NCBI GenBank assembly: GCA_963640685.1
Contig: CAVIAA010000002.1
Location: forward strand, 1 to 64,000
DNA length: 64,000 bases
DNA from: SFEL01 sp963640685
GTDB taxonomy: Bacteria; Bacillota; Clostridia; Christensenellales; CAG-138
Reading direction: 5' to 3'
In this document: in pieces, positions 49,083 through 58,668 of the stretch
Layout of the letters: each line of letters begins with the position of its first letter
Position numbering within the stretch: the stretch's first letter is position 1
The notes under the pieces: model-generated
Seen by the model: only the letters and a program-made list of their open reading frames with translations
Told to the model about the DNA's origin: nothing
Database searches by the model: none
Position numbers and translations under genes: made by a program

Positions 49083-50525
49083 TTATTTTAATACTTTCTT
49101 TGCGCTGTCCCAATACTTGTCCATTTCGCACAGGGACATGCCCTCAATTGAGAGCCCATCACTTAGTATAAGCTCCTCCATTACCCGGAAGCGATTCATA
49201 AATTTGTCAGTCGCAGAATTCAGCAGCATCTCGGGATCGCGCTTCAGCAGCCTTGCAACGTTCACCGCAGCAAAGAATACGTCGCCCAGCTCCTCGTCTA
49301 TATGGCTGTCGTCGCATTCCGACATTGCCTCGGAAAGCTCGCTTAACTCCTCCGGGAGCTTATACATCGCCTCGTATGCATCGTCCCAATCAAAACCGGC
49401 ATTCGCAGCCTTTTTTTGTATTTTTGCCGCGCGCATAAGGGCAGGGAAGGCTTTTGGAACCGCCTCCATCGTTGCATAGTAGCTATTCTGGTGCTTTTCC
49501 TGCTTTTTCAGCTTTTCCCAGTTGGAAAGCACCTGCTCCGGCGTGTCTGCGGTGGCTGTGCCGAAAACGTGTGGGTGGCGGTATATCATTTTGTTTATTA
49601 TGCCGCTCGTAACGTCCCTCAACGTAAAGGAGGACTGCTCCTCCTCTATCAGGGTGTGCATACCGACGTGGAGCAGTATATCCCCAAGCTCCTCGCATAG
49701 CGCAAACGGGTCGCCGCTGTCTATTGCGTCCAGCACCTCGTAGGCTTCCTCAATAAAGCTTGAACGCAGGGACTCGTGCGTCTGCTTCGCATCCCAAGGG
49801 CAGCCACCGGGGGCTCTCAGCCGCCGCAAAACCGCCATAAGTCCGTCCATGCTGCCGCGAGTCAGCACCTCCTGGCTTGGTGCCGGCGGAACTATACAGC
49901 AGGTGGAATCGCGATATTCGCCCTGCCTGTCCAGCTCATAGAGCGGTATGCTACTTGCGGCGTATGTACCGTCCGAGCTCATATCACAGATGTATACATG
50001 ATATTCGTCGGGGTAGTATTCGAGCAGCGCCAGCTTTACGTCACCCGCGCAGAGCGCCGTGTCCATCTCCTCAATGCAGAGCGGAATAAACGGGTCGATG
50101 GGGCTCGGCAGTGAATTTGCGGCGCATATCACCCGCCTGTCCGGCAGGGTAAAGGGAAGCGCGGCTATTGCGCCATCGCAGTAGCCGATGCCGGGCAGCA
50201 CATGCAGCGAAACGCCGGCTTCCTTTGCTGCGGAGCGTATGGCGGAGAGCTGTCCCTCGCCTATGCCCCTGCCGGATACGGCGTATACCGCATCGCAGCC
50301 GCACATCAGCCTTTTTGCGATGGCCTCGTTCAGCTCGTCGTAATCAAGGCAGCAGTCGTAAAGGTCGTCCATCGAGGTATGGCAAAGCCCCTGCTCGATT
50401 ATCCATTCGGCACATGGCGCCTTTTCCGTCTGCAAAAACAGCTTTTGCGCTCTTAAAACCGCCTTTTTTGAAGCATCGGTGATACATCCCGGTATGGACA
50501 GCGGGGCAATCGTCAGCTTAGTCAT
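49083..50525 (-). CDS. mazG: MazG nucleotide pyrophosphohydrolase with N-terminal methylase-like domain (YabN type)
   Basis: A 480 aa fusion. Residues 1-215 form a degenerate tetrapyrrole-methylase-like domain (G-I-G-E-G-Q-L-S, V-L-P-G-I-G-Y-C-D). Residues 225-480 carry tandem MazG domains: R-L-R-A-P-G-G-C-P-W-D near 240-250, E-E-A-Y-E-V-L-D-A-I and E-E-L-G-D-I-L-L-H-V for metal binding, and a second E-E-L-G-D-V-F-F-A-A near 415. It hydrolyses NTPs (house-cleaning). The architecture equals Bacillus YabN, which has also been linked to sporulation. It starts 21 bp after the flippase gene with AAGGAG before the ATG. Confidence 0.93.
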   Translation of the reverse strand: MTKLTIAPLSIPGCITDASKKAVLRAQKLFLQTEKAPCAEWIIEQGLCHTSMDDLYDCCLDYDELNEAIAKRLMCGCDAVYAVSGRGIGEGQLSAIRSAAKEAGVSLHVLPGIGYCDGAIAALPFTLPDRRVICAANSLPSPIDPFIPLCIEEMDTALCAGDVKLALLEYYPDEYHVYICDMSSDGTYAASSIPLYELDRQGEYRDSTCCIVPPAPSQEVLTRGSMDGLMAVLRRLRAPGGCPWDAKQTHESLRSSFIEEAYEVLDAIDSGDPFALCEELGDILLHVGMHTLIEEEQSSFTLRDVTSGIINKMIYRHPHVFGTATADTPEQVLSNWEKLKKQEKHQNSYYATMEAVPKAFPALMRAAKIQKKAANAGFDWDDAYEAMYKLPEELSELSEAMSECDDSHIDEELGDVFFAAVNVARLLKRDPEMLLNSATDKFMNRFRVMEELILSDGLSIEGMSLCEMDKYWDSAKKVLK

Positions 50526-50546
50526 TATAGTACGCTCCTTCTAAGG

Positions 50547-52142
50547 TCACTTGTTGTTGTAAATGAGCTTTTTCAGCTTCCCGCCGCCGGGTATGTAGCT
50601 CAGCTCGTCTACGCTGAACATCTTGAGGTATATCGCCAGCACGCCGTATACGCATACGCCGAGGGCAACGGAGAGCAATACGCCTATGGTAACGTGTCCG
50701 AGCTTATCCATAAACGAGAAGCACATGTATACCATAACACCCATCACGGCGGAGGAAAGCACCGGCTTTAGTACTACATCCCAAAGGTTTAGGGAGATGC
50801 GGGCGCGGCGGATGGCATATGCGGTGTCCGCAATGCCGGCAAATGCATAGCACATGACGGTGGAGACCGCGGCGCCCTGTATGTTTATCGATGGGATATT
50901 CGTAAGCACCAGCAGCGCTGCGACCTTGACTATAAACCCTATAAACAGGTTGAAGAGCGGAACGTTTGGCTTGCCGAGCCCCTGAATGACCCCTGTCATG
51001 GCCTGAACGAGCGACAGGAATATCACGCCGATAGAGGCGGTGTGCATAAGGTCGGCAGCGAGAGTCAGCTGCGCCTCGGTGAGCTTTGGGTAAAGCATAG
51101 CCAGTATGGGCCGCGCCAGCACAAAGAGACCGACGGCACAGGGCAGGCCGATTATGAGCGCAAGCTTCATACCGAGGCGGGCCACGGTCTGAGTGCTGAG
51201 CTTATCCCTTCGGGCACAGCTTGCAGATATCGCGGGCACGAGGCTCATGGCAAGCGCCATGGTCAGCACGCCGGGCATGTTGGTGAGTGTTGTAACGTTG
51301 GAGCGCAGCAGGGAATACGCTGTCTGCGCCGTATCGCGCGAGTAGCCGAGATTCAGCAGTATGCTGATTATCATTGCGCTGTCCACAATGCCGGAGAGAG
51401 AGCTTATAGAAGCCCCGAGCGTTATGGGCACGGCCAGCAGTATCAGGTTCTTTGTTATCGGCGCCGGTGCGTACGGCATGCTCTGCTCCATGCGCCGCTT
51501 TATTGTGGGACGGTAGCGGTTGTATACCAGCACTATGGTTATAAGCGCCATAAGCTCGGATATCGTAACGCCTATGAGCGCGCCCATTGCGGCATATTCG
51601 GGTCCCTTGGGGAGCAGCTTTATTGCGAGGGTAAGCCCTATGCCGAGCTTGCCTATCTGCTCAACTATCTGCGAGAGGGCGGTGCCGGTCATGCGCTGCA
51701 TACCCTGAAGGTAGCCCCTGTATGCGCACATTATCGAAACCAGCAGCAGCGCGGGAGAAAGCACCTTAAAGGAAAGGTGCGCCTCGGGCTGTGAGGAGAG
51801 GGCGGAAAGACTGTCCGAGCCGAAGAACATCAGCAGCCCCGTAAAGAGGCCGAGGAACACGAGCAGCCTGAGCGCGGTTTTGAATACCCTGTGTGCGCCG
51901 CGGTAATCCCCTGCGGTGACCCGCTCAGATACCATCTTTGATATCGCGGTCGGCAGTCCGGATGAGGATATCACAAGCAGGCCGGAGTAGTAGGGGTATA
52001 CCACTTCGTAGTAGCTCATGCCTATTGGGCCTATGGCGTTGTTGAGCGGGATGCGGAACACCGCGCCAATTATCTTGACCAGTATTCCGGCTATGCCGAG
52101 CACGGCCGCGCCCCGCACGAAGGAGGTCTTTTTCGTTTCCAT
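50547..52142 (-). CDS. MurJ/SpoVB-family polysaccharide flippase
   Basis: A 531 aa polytopic membrane protein (about 14 helices) of the MOP exporter superfamily, MurJ/SpoVB/YabM branch, which flips lipid-linked cell-wall precursors. The N-terminal A-A-V-L-G-I-A-G-I-L-V-K-I-I-G-A-V-F-R-I-P-L block is the family signature and cytosolic loop Y-N-R-Y-R-P-T near 203 is typical. In B. subtilis the paralogue yabM is directly upstream of yabN (mazG), the same order as here. It may act in vegetative wall synthesis or in the spore. Ribosome site is weak (GGAGAA about 16 bases upstream). Confidence 0.9.
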   Translation of the reverse strand: METKKTSFVRGAAVLGIAGILVKIIGAVFRIPLNNAIGPIGMSYYEVVYPYYSGLLVISSSGLPTAISKMVSERVTAGDYRGAHRVFKTALRLLVFLGLFTGLLMFFGSDSLSALSSQPEAHLSFKVLSPALLLVSIMCAYRGYLQGMQRMTGTALSQIVEQIGKLGIGLTLAIKLLPKGPEYAAMGALIGVTISELMALITIVLVYNRYRPTIKRRMEQSMPYAPAPITKNLILLAVPITLGASISSLSGIVDSAMIISILLNLGYSRDTAQTAYSLLRSNVTTLTNMPGVLTMALAMSLVPAISASCARRDKLSTQTVARLGMKLALIIGLPCAVGLFVLARPILAMLYPKLTEAQLTLAADLMHTASIGVIFLSLVQAMTGVIQGLGKPNVPLFNLFIGFIVKVAALLVLTNIPSINIQGAAVSTVMCYAFAGIADTAYAIRRARISLNLWDVVLKPVLSSAVMGVMVYMCFSFMDKLGHVTIGVLLSVALGVCVYGVLAIYLKMFSVDELSYIPGGGKLKKLIYNNK

Positions 52143-52277
52143 ATATTAAGCAGCAATTCTCCGTCTGTTTTTCTCCGGGGCAAACGACGGCCCCGGCACA
52201 TGTTTATTTATTATATCAGATTTACGGCTTTCTGCATGACAAAATGATGCTGAAACAAAAAGTTTTCAATCGGTGCG

Positions 52278-52306
52278 TGTTAATTGCCGGATAGATATAG
52301 TATAAT
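52278..52306 (+). promoter_or_regulatory. Candidate promoter of the nucleoside kinase gene
   Basis: TGTTAA (52278-52283), 17 bases, perfect TATAAT (52301-52306). The -35 is weak. Confidence 0.5.
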
Positions 52307-52357
52307 TACACTCAAATGGGATATGGACTTTTTGATTAAAGATCGGAGGAATGCCTG

Positions 52358-54019
52358 ATGGAGCTTAATATAGACGGAAGAGTATGTGAACTGGAAAACG
52401 GCAAGCAGATACTCGATGCCATCAAAAAGGCTGGTATGGACAGCATAATGCTCTCCGAGAGGCCGCTTGCGGCTCAGATAGGCGGTGAGGTCTTCAGCCT
52501 GCGATATGTTCCTAAAAAGGATGCCGAAATACACCTTCTTCGCTACGGCGAGGATATGGGCAGACGGGTATACGAGCGCACGCTGCAGTTTCTGTTTATA
52601 TTGGCGATGAGAAGGGAGTTCCCGAAGGCCAGAGTATGCGTGAGGTTTTCTTTGGGCCCCGGGCTGTTTATAACGATAGAGGGGATGGAACAGCCCTTCA
52701 ACGAGGAAGCCGTGCTGAGGGTGGAGAGCGACATGCGCCGCCTTGTTCGGCTAAAGCTGCCGCTTGAGCGCAAGCGCATATCCATAAATGAAGCGCTGGA
52801 GTTCTATGAAAAGGACGGCCAGCAGGACAAGGCAGAGCTGCTCAAGTGGCGCAGGTTCATTTATTTTGACGTTTACCAGGCAAACGGTTATATGGACTAC
52901 TTTTACGGCGAAATGGCGCCTGATACATCATATACCGACGTGTTCAGACTGAAGTACGTAAAGGACGGCGCCGTGGTTCTGCTCATGCCGCGCGGCGACG
53001 CGCCGGATGTCCCTTCGGACTACGTCAGCCTTCCAAAGCTGCAGGCCGTGTTTCAGCAGAGCGATGAATGGGGCAAGCTGATGGAATGTGCCACGATAAA
53101 CGACCTCAATACCCATATACAAAATGGCAGCGTTCGGGAGCTTGTTCGAATAAACGAGGCGCTGCATGACAGAGGATATGCCGATATAGCGGACAAAATA
53201 CTGAGCCGCGGGGCAAAGGCGGTGCTGGTGGCGGGCCCTTCCTCCTCCGGCAAGACCACGTCAGCCCATAGGCTATCCACTCAGCTGCGGCTCCACGGCT
53301 GTCATCCCGTGATGCTTTCGCTTGATGACTACTACATCGACAGGGATAAAATAGCCCGCGATGAAAACGGTGAGCTGGACTTGGAAAACATAAACACGCT
53401 GGATATCCCGCGCTTCGGCAGCGACCTTGCGGCGCTTATGCGGGGCGAGGAGGTGGAGGTGCCGAGGTTTGATTTCACGACCGGAAAGCGCGCCGCAGGC
53501 GGCAGGCTGCTTCGGCTCAACGATGACCAGCCGGTAATAATCGAAGGTATACACGGCCTGAACCCAATGCTGCTCACGCCGGATGTCGATGAAAGCAGGG
53601 TATTCAGGGTATACGTCAGCGCGCTGACTACGCTCAATCTGGATGATCACAACAGGATACGCACCACGGATATACGGATACTCCGCCGGCTGGTGCGGGA
53701 TTACATGACGAGAAACGCCTCGATGGAGCATACGCTCAGCATGTGGGCAAGCGTTCGCCGCGGCGAGGAAAAGTGGATATTCCCTTATCAGGAAAATGCC
53801 GATGCGATGTTCAACACAACGCTTTTGTACGAGGTCGCCGTGCTGAAAAAGTATGTTTATCCTCTCCTTGAGGAAGTACCCAAGGACAGCAGGTATTACG
53901 CTATGGCGAGGGAGATAGTAAAGCTGCTGAACTATGTTCTGGATGCGGACATAGAGGACGAAATACCGCCTACATCGATAGTGAGGGAGTTTATAGGCGG
54001 AAATACCTACTATAGATAA
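52358..54019 (+). CDS. Nucleoside kinase with TGS and ThrRS-like N-terminal domains
   Basis: A 553 aa protein of a known clostridial group that fuses synthetase-type accessory domains to a uridine-kinase domain. Residues 1-60 look like a TGS domain, 60-215 like the second additional domain of Thr/Ala-tRNA synthetases (an H-x3-H-like segment is not obvious here), and 285-500 are the P-loop kinase: Walker A G-P-S-S-S-G-K-T-T near 292-300, D-D-Y-Y-I-D near 323, F-D-F-T-T-G-K-R, E-G-I-H-G-L-N near 389. It likely phosphorylates uridine/cytidine or another nucleoside. GGAGG lies 9 bases before the ATG. VanW follows after 61 bp. Confidence 0.87.
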   Translation: MELNIDGRVCELENGKQILDAIKKAGMDSIMLSERPLAAQIGGEVFSLRYVPKKDAEIHLLRYGEDMGRRVYERTLQFLFILAMRREFPKARVCVRFSLGPGLFITIEGMEQPFNEEAVLRVESDMRRLVRLKLPLERKRISINEALEFYEKDGQQDKAELLKWRRFIYFDVYQANGYMDYFYGEMAPDTSYTDVFRLKYVKDGAVVLLMPRGDAPDVPSDYVSLPKLQAVFQQSDEWGKLMECATINDLNTHIQNGSVRELVRINEALHDRGYADIADKILSRGAKAVLVAGPSSSGKTTSAHRLSTQLRLHGCHPVMLSLDDYYIDRDKIARDENGELDLENINTLDIPRFGSDLAALMRGEEVEVPRFDFTTGKRAAGGRLLRLNDDQPVIIEGIHGLNPMLLTPDVDESRVFRVYVSALTTLNLDDHNRIRTTDIRILRRLVRDYMTRNASMEHTLSMWASVRRGEEKWIFPYQENADAMFNTTLLYEVAVLKKYVYPLLEEVPKDSRYYAMAREIVKLLNYVLDADIEDEIPPTSIVREFIGGNTYYR

Positions 54020-54080
54020 AGCGCGAAGCAGCTTGAACGCGTAGAGCAAAGGATGATCACAATAACGGAGAAGCGGGCAA

Positions 54081-55709
54081 ATGGCCAACAGGAAAGATAA
54101 GGACAATGAGCTCAAACTGCCGGGGTATATGAGCGGCAAGCCGAAGGCTGCGCCGCAGCCGAGGCGGCAGGCGGAGCAGAAAAATAATAAAAAAGTAAAG
54201 CGGGAGCGAACGCAGCCGGAGCAGAGGCAGGTGCAGAAGCAGAGCAGGCCTAAAAAGCGCGTAAACCTAAAGAGGCTGATGACCATATCGGCGCTGTTTG
54301 TGCTCATTGCCGTGGGCGGCATCGCGTTGCTTAAAAACACCGGCGGTGAGCAGCTTGTAATAGGGCAGGAGCAGTATCTGCCGGAGGGCGTGTCCGTCAT
54401 GGGCATAGATGTCGGCGGAATGTCGAGATCCGCAGCAAAGAGCGCGGTAGCAAAAAAAGCAGATGAAATAATGACGTCGGCCTGCGTTGTGCTCAAATGC
54501 GGCGGCGAGGAATACCGCATAACGGGCGAGGATATAAACCTCTCCTGTGATGTTGAAAGCGCAGTTCAGCGCGCGATGGCATATGTGCCGGATGAAAGCG
54601 GTGTGGTGGATGTTACCGCAAGCGGCGAGCCGGGGCAGATAAACGACATATTCACCTGGAACGAGACGACGCTCAAGATGAAGCTGGAGGACATTGCAGA
54701 CGAATTTAACGTTGAGCCGACTGAGGCGGAGGCATCTCCTATGCAAAACGCGGACGGAAGCATATCCGTGAGCTTTAAGGAGGGCAAAAACGGCCGGGAG
54801 CTGGACGTTCAGAAAAACCTGAGCAACATAGAAAAACAGTTTGCATCCGGCAGCTTTTCCTTTGATATGGATGTGGAGTACAGTACCGTTTCCCCGTCCC
54901 TTACGGCGGCGGACCTTCAGGGGGATTTCGGCAAACGCTCGGAATACACCACCGAGTATTATGTAAGCACTACCGACGAGGTGAACCAGAACCGCGTGTA
55001 CAATATAGAAAGGGCGGCGGGGCTGATAAACGGCGTAACCGTTGCGGCGGGCGAGGAATGGAGCTTTAACGGCTTTGTCGGCCCGCGAACCTACGAAACC
55101 GGCTGGAAGGGCGCAAACGGCATTGCGGACGGCAAGGGGTACAGCATACAGGCCGGAGGCGGAATATGTCAGGTCAGCACGACGCTTTATAATGCGCTGC
55201 TCTGCGGCAATATAACCATAACCGAGCGCCGCTCGCACAGCATACCCTCGTCATATGTGCCGAAGGGGTTGGATGCAACGGTGGATTCCATAACAAATAA
55301 GGATCTGAAGTTTAGAAACGATACCGGCGGCCCGGTGTTTATATTTGCACATATCGGCGCCGGGTCCGATGAAAAGCATAACGCGATCACCGTTGAGATA
55401 TATGGGATACGGCTGGAGGAGGGCGTGACCTACTCGACCCGCAGCGAGATAATCGAGACCATACGCCGAAAAAACGTAAAGTATACCGACGACGACACCA
55501 TACCGAGGGGCTATAAGATAGTCACTACCGAGCGGAGAGACGGGTACAAGGCGGAGGCGTATCAGGATAAGTATGTAAACGGCGTGCTGGAGGAGAGCAA
55601 GCTGCTGTATACCGATACCTACAACGGCAACGACGAGGAGGCGCGCAGGGGAACGGCCAGCCCGAAGTATTACCAGCCGCCGGAGGGCGCAGTGAAGATA
55701 GAGGACTGA
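54081..55709 (+). CDS. VanW family protein
   Basis: A 542 aa membrane-anchored cell-surface protein. Residues 1-65 are cytosolic and very basic/Gln-rich; a signal anchor is at about 68-88. Residues 100-290 hold two repeats resembling the peptidoglycan-binding-like PF12229 domain (M-G-I-D-V-G-G-M-S-R-S-A-A). The VanW core lies at about 305-440 with W-S-F-N-G-F-V-G-P-R, G-G-G-I-C-Q-V-S-T-T-L-Y-N-A and E-R-R-S-H-S-I-P-S-S-Y. A C-terminal beta-rich tail follows. VanW occurs in some vancomycin operons but its function is unknown; it is widespread in sensitive Clostridia. No van genes are nearby. Confidence 0.92.
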   Translation: MANRKDKDNELKLPGYMSGKPKAAPQPRRQAEQKNNKKVKRERTQPEQRQVQKQSRPKKRVNLKRLMTISALFVLIAVGGIALLKNTGGEQLVIGQEQYLPEGVSVMGIDVGGMSRSAAKSAVAKKADEIMTSACVVLKCGGEEYRITGEDINLSCDVESAVQRAMAYVPDESGVVDVTASGEPGQINDIFTWNETTLKMKLEDIADEFNVEPTEAEASPMQNADGSISVSFKEGKNGRELDVQKNLSNIEKQFASGSFSFDMDVEYSTVSPSLTAADLQGDFGKRSEYTTEYYVSTTDEVNQNRVYNIERAAGLINGVTVAAGEEWSFNGFVGPRTYETGWKGANGIADGKGYSIQAGGGICQVSTTLYNALLCGNITITERRSHSIPSSYVPKGLDATVDSITNKDLKFRNDTGGPVFIFAHIGAGSDEKHNAITVEIYGIRLEEGVTYSTRSEIIETIRRKNVKYTDDDTIPRGYKIVTTERRDGYKAEAYQDKYVNGVLEESKLLYTDTYNGNDEEARRGTASPKYYQPPEGAVKIED

Positions 55710-55756
55710 TATTTACAGCCATAAACAACAAAGATAATTGCAGAGGAGAGAAAAGT

Positions 55757-56035
55757 ATGCTTATTTTAACGGTCAGCTACAAGCTCAAGGATGGTAAACG
55801 GGATGAATTTATCGAGCGGCTGCTCAATGAAAAGATAGCGGAGCAGACCCAAGCGGAGGACGGCTGCATAAGGTACGAGTATTTTATGCCGGTAGGCAAG
55901 GAAGACGAGCTGTTTTTGCTTGAAGTATGGGAAAACAGAGAAAAGCAGCAGGCGCATCTGCAAAGCGGCCACATGAAAACAATGCAGCAGTTTAAGGGCG
56001 ATTACGTTCAAAGCACAGAGCTCTCGCAGCTCTGA
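55757..56035 (+). CDS. Antibiotic biosynthesis monooxygenase (ABM) domain protein
   Basis: A 92 aa single ABM-domain (dimeric ferredoxin-like) protein. The start (L-I-L-T-V-S-Y-K-L-K-D-G-K-R-D-E-F) and the E-D-G-C-I-R-Y-E-Y-F and L-L-E-V-W-E-N-R-E blocks match the family, which includes quinol monooxygenases, haem-degrading enzymes and YcnE-like proteins. No cofactor residues are diagnostic, so activity is not assigned. AGAGGAGA precedes the ATG. Confidence 0.85.
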   Translation: MLILTVSYKLKDGKRDEFIERLLNEKIAEQTQAEDGCIRYEYFMPVGKEDELFLLEVWENREKQQAHLQSGHMKTMQQFKGDYVQSTELSQL

Positions 56036-56094
56036 AGCGGCACTTCTATGGCGGCAGGCACACGACCAGACTTTACCACTTCGGAGGTATAAAA

Positions 56095-57084
56095 ATGAAA
56101 AAGCTGCATCTGATAGCGACAGGCGGTACGATAGCCTGCGTGCCGTCACAAAAGGGGCTCGTGCCGGGGCTCGGCGCAAGGGAGCTGCTTGAGTACCTGC
56201 CGGAGGGGGACGGGATGGAATATACCGACCTGTTCAATATGGACAGCTCAAACATTCAGCCGGAGGAATGGCAGCAGATGGCTGAGGCGGTGGTGACAGC
56301 GAGGGAAGACTGCGCCGGAATAGTCATCACCCATGGCACGGATACCATGGCGTACACCGCATCGATGCTTTCGTTTATGCTAAGGGACATCGACATACCG
56401 GTCGTGCTAACGGGCTCGCAGTATCCGATAGTCAGGCCGGATTCCGACGGGAGAAGGAACCTCCCAAACGCCGTCATAGCGGCGCGGGAGCTTACCGGCG
56501 GGGTGTATATAGCGTTCGGCGACGCGGTCATAAAGGGTTGCCGCGCAGTAAAGACCAGGACGACCTCACTGAACGCCTTTGAGTCGATAAATTATCCCTA
56601 TGTAGGCGCTGTGGCGAACGGCAGCTTTATAAGCTTTGTGCGGCCGGAGCCGAGAAGAAGGTTTTCATGCTTTACGGATATAGAGCTGAACGTGGCGCTG
56701 ATAAAGCTGATACCGGGCACCAGCCCGGCGCTGCTCGAAAGCGTGGCGGGCTGCGGTATAAAGGGCGTCGTGGTGGAGGCCTTCGGGTTGGGCGGCGTGC
56801 ATAACTTCAGGCGGGATCACGCCATGAGCCTGAAAAGGCTGATAGACAAGGACATACCCGTTGTGCTGACCTCGCAGTGCTTATATGAGGCGAGCTCGCC
56901 GGATATATACGAGGTGAGCCATACCTTAAGGGATTCCGGCGTGATATCTGCAGGGGACATGACGACAGAGGCGGCGGTGACAAAGCTTATGTGGGTACTC
57001 GGGCATACCGGGGAAATGGATGAGGTGCGGCGCATGATGGCAAAGGATTACTGCGGCGAAATAACCATCGGCGGGGCTGTATGA
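56095..57084 (+). CDS. ansA: Asparaginase
   Basis: A 329 aa type I-like L-asparaginase hydrolysing asparagine to aspartate and ammonia. The nucleophile Thr is in A-T-G-G-T-I-A near 8-14 and the second catalytic block T-H-G-T-D-T-M-A-Y-T-A-S is near 81-92; G-S-Q-Y-P and D-S-D-G-R-R-N-L follow. There is no signal peptide, so it is cytosolic. GGAGG lies 8 bases before the ATG. The last 4 bases (ATGA) overlap the transglutaminase-like gene. Confidence 0.93.
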   Translation: MKKLHLIATGGTIACVPSQKGLVPGLGARELLEYLPEGDGMEYTDLFNMDSSNIQPEEWQQMAEAVVTAREDCAGIVITHGTDTMAYTASMLSFMLRDIDIPVVLTGSQYPIVRPDSDGRRNLPNAVIAARELTGGVYIAFGDAVIKGCRAVKTRTTSLNAFESINYPYVGAVANGSFISFVRPEPRRRFSCFTDIELNVALIKLIPGTSPALLESVAGCGIKGVVVEAFGLGGVHNFRRDHAMSLKRLIDKDIPVVLTSQCLYEASSPDIYEVSHTLRDSGVISAGDMTTEAAVTKLMWVLGHTGEMDEVRRMMAKDYCGEITIGGAV

Positions 57085-58217
57085 GGCATACCGCAAAAAG
57101 AACAAGGACAGTCGGCATTGCAGTGCTCATGCTTTGTGCACTGCTGATTTCGGGCTGCAGCGCAGCAAAGACACAGGCTGCGGCGCAGGAGGTATATCCG
57201 GACGATATATATGAGTGTACCGAGGAGAATATAGCCCTTTGCCTTGAGGGCATGCTTCAAAGCGGAAGCGAAACGGAGCGGTATTTTTTCAAAAGCATGG
57301 GCTCGATTGAGGAATTTGACGAGTTCGTGTATGACGGCATGACGACTGCACGGGAAAAAAGCTATGACTGCGAGTACCTGACGAGCAGGGTCAGCTGGGT
57401 AATGAGGGACTACGGCGAGGTAACCGAGCTTGAGCTTACCGTGGAGTATGCCGAGGGAAAGACGCCAATAAGCGAAATGCCTATCGCCGCTGACGAAAGG
57501 TCGCTCTATGAGGCGATGATCGCCGCCTGGTGCGCGGAGCCGGGCAGGGAGGCTGCGGTGCTGTATTGCGGCCGGGAGCTTACAAACGCCGAGCTGCTGG
57601 AAATACTCAATATGGCCTCGGTAAACTGCGTTGAGCTGCCCTGTGAGGCAAATAAGATGTGGTATAAGCAGTTCACAAGAGAAAACGGCAAGGGCATAAT
57701 AGCCGGGAGGCTGGAGCTGCCGATACAGGGAGAGGAGCTTGAAGCGATATCGGATGAGCTTAAGGCAGACATAATAAAAAGGAGCGAAACCATATTGTCG
57801 AGGCATACCGAGCCGGAAAAGCTGTACAGAGCGGCATACCGGGAGGTCATATCGGCAGCCAGCTACGATGAGGACATGTCGGATGCTACGAAGGAAGAGA
57901 GTCTTACTACTGCAATGCGCATCGGCCGCTCTGCCTATGGTGCGCTGATAGATGGAAAAACCGTTTGTTCCGGTTACGCAATGGCGTATAAGGCACTTTG
58001 CGACCGGCTTGGGCTGGAGTGCTACGTCATAACCGGCGAGCAGGACGGCGAGAGCCACGCATGGAACCTGGTAAAGCTGAACGGCGAAAACAGGTATGTA
58101 GATTGCTCCTTTGCGGATACGGGAGGTGGAAGCAGATATTGCCTGTTTGACGAAGAAACGCTGGAAAGAAAGGGCTATACCGCCGATCCCGGCTTTGATT
58201 TGGCAAAGGAATGGTAA
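57081..58217 (+). CDS. Transglutaminase-like lipoprotein
   Basis: A 378 aa lipoprotein. Signal peptide with lipobox L-I-S-G-C puts the lipid cysteine at about residue 25. The C-terminal third is a transglutaminase-like (cysteine protease fold) domain: Cys in K-T-V-C-S-G-Y-A-M-A-Y-K (near 294), His in G-E-S-H-A-W-N (near 325) and Asp in R-Y-V-D-C-S-F (near 341) form the triad. Bacterial members act as peptidases or peptide-modifying enzymes at the cell surface; the substrate is unknown. Start overlaps the asparaginase stop, so the two are translationally coupled. Confidence 0.88.
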   Translation: MRHTAKRTRTVGIAVLMLCALLISGCSAAKTQAAAQEVYPDDIYECTEENIALCLEGMLQSGSETERYFFKSMGSIEEFDEFVYDGMTTAREKSYDCEYLTSRVSWVMRDYGEVTELELTVEYAEGKTPISEMPIAADERSLYEAMIAAWCAEPGREAAVLYCGRELTNAELLEILNMASVNCVELPCEANKMWYKQFTRENGKGIIAGRLELPIQGEELEAISDELKADIIKRSETILSRHTEPEKLYRAAYREVISAASYDEDMSDATKEESLTTAMRIGRSAYGALIDGKTVCSGYAMAYKALCDRLGLECYVITGEQDGESHAWNLVKLNGENRYVDCSFADTGGGSRYCLFDEETLERKGYTADPGFDLAKEW

Positions 58218-58233
58218 AACGGAATAGAACAGA

Positions 58234-58271
58234 GCCGCCGCACGGGCAAAACAGCGGCGGCCTTGTTATTT
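58234..58271 (+). terminator. Terminator after the transglutaminase-like gene
   Basis: GCCGCCGC (58234-58241) pairs with GCGGCGGC (58254-58261), followed by CTTGTTATTT. Confidence 0.8.
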
Positions 58272-58294
58272 AAGCGGGTGCTGCGGCATAGAAT
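58265..58294 (+). promoter_or_regulatory. Possible SigE-type promoter of yqfC
   Basis: CATAGAAT (58287-58294) resembles the SigE -10 (CATACAnT) and GTTATTT (58265-58271) a poor -35, 15 bases apart and 21 bases before the yqfC start. yqfCD are SigE-controlled in Bacillus. Confidence 0.3.
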
Positions 58295-58315
58295 ACCTTA
58301 CGGGGGATTTATGCC

Positions 58316-58618
58316 TTGAAGAAGCGGCAGAAGTTAAAGAAAGAGAGAATTAAAAAGCTGCGCCTGCTGACCGGCGCCGTTATAGCTGCAGGGCTTCCGA
58401 TGGAAACCGACGGCACGACGGTCAAAGTGACGATGCTCGGGCAGGGTCTGGTGCTGGTGGAAAACCACAGGGGCGTGTACTCCTGCGCCGAGGACGGCAT
58501 AACGCTTACGGGACCGGACGGGATGATAGGCATATGCGGAAGAGGGCTTGTTATAAGGGAACTGAACAGGGAACAGATGCTGATAGTCGGCTGCATCACC
58601 GGCGTAAGCTATGAATAA
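58316..58618 (+). CDS. yqfC: Sporulation protein YqfC
   Basis: A 100 aa YabP/YqfC-family protein, expressed in the mother cell during sporulation in Bacillus. The beta-rich core (V-K-V-T-M-L-G-Q-G-L-V-L-V-E-N-H-R-G-V, then G-I-C-G-R-G-L-V-I-R-E-L) is typical. It begins at a TTG with GGGGGA 8 bases upstream; the ATG five bases earlier reads into a stop. yqfD follows after 50 bp and the order yqfC-yqfD-phoH is conserved in spore formers, which makes the call firm despite the small size. Confidence 0.88.
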   Translation: MKKRQKLKKERIKKLRLLTGAVIAAGLPMETDGTTVKVTMLGQGLVLVENHRGVYSCAEDGITLTGPDGMIGICGRGLVIRELNREQMLIVGCITGVSYE

Positions 58619-58668
58619 GTTAATAAAGTGTGAATTTAAGGGCATGGAGACCGGCAGGAGGGCGCTTC

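Noticed and set aside
54081..55709. Vancomycin resistance determinant
   Set aside because: VanW alone does not give resistance; no vanH, vanA/B, vanX or vanRS gene is nearby.
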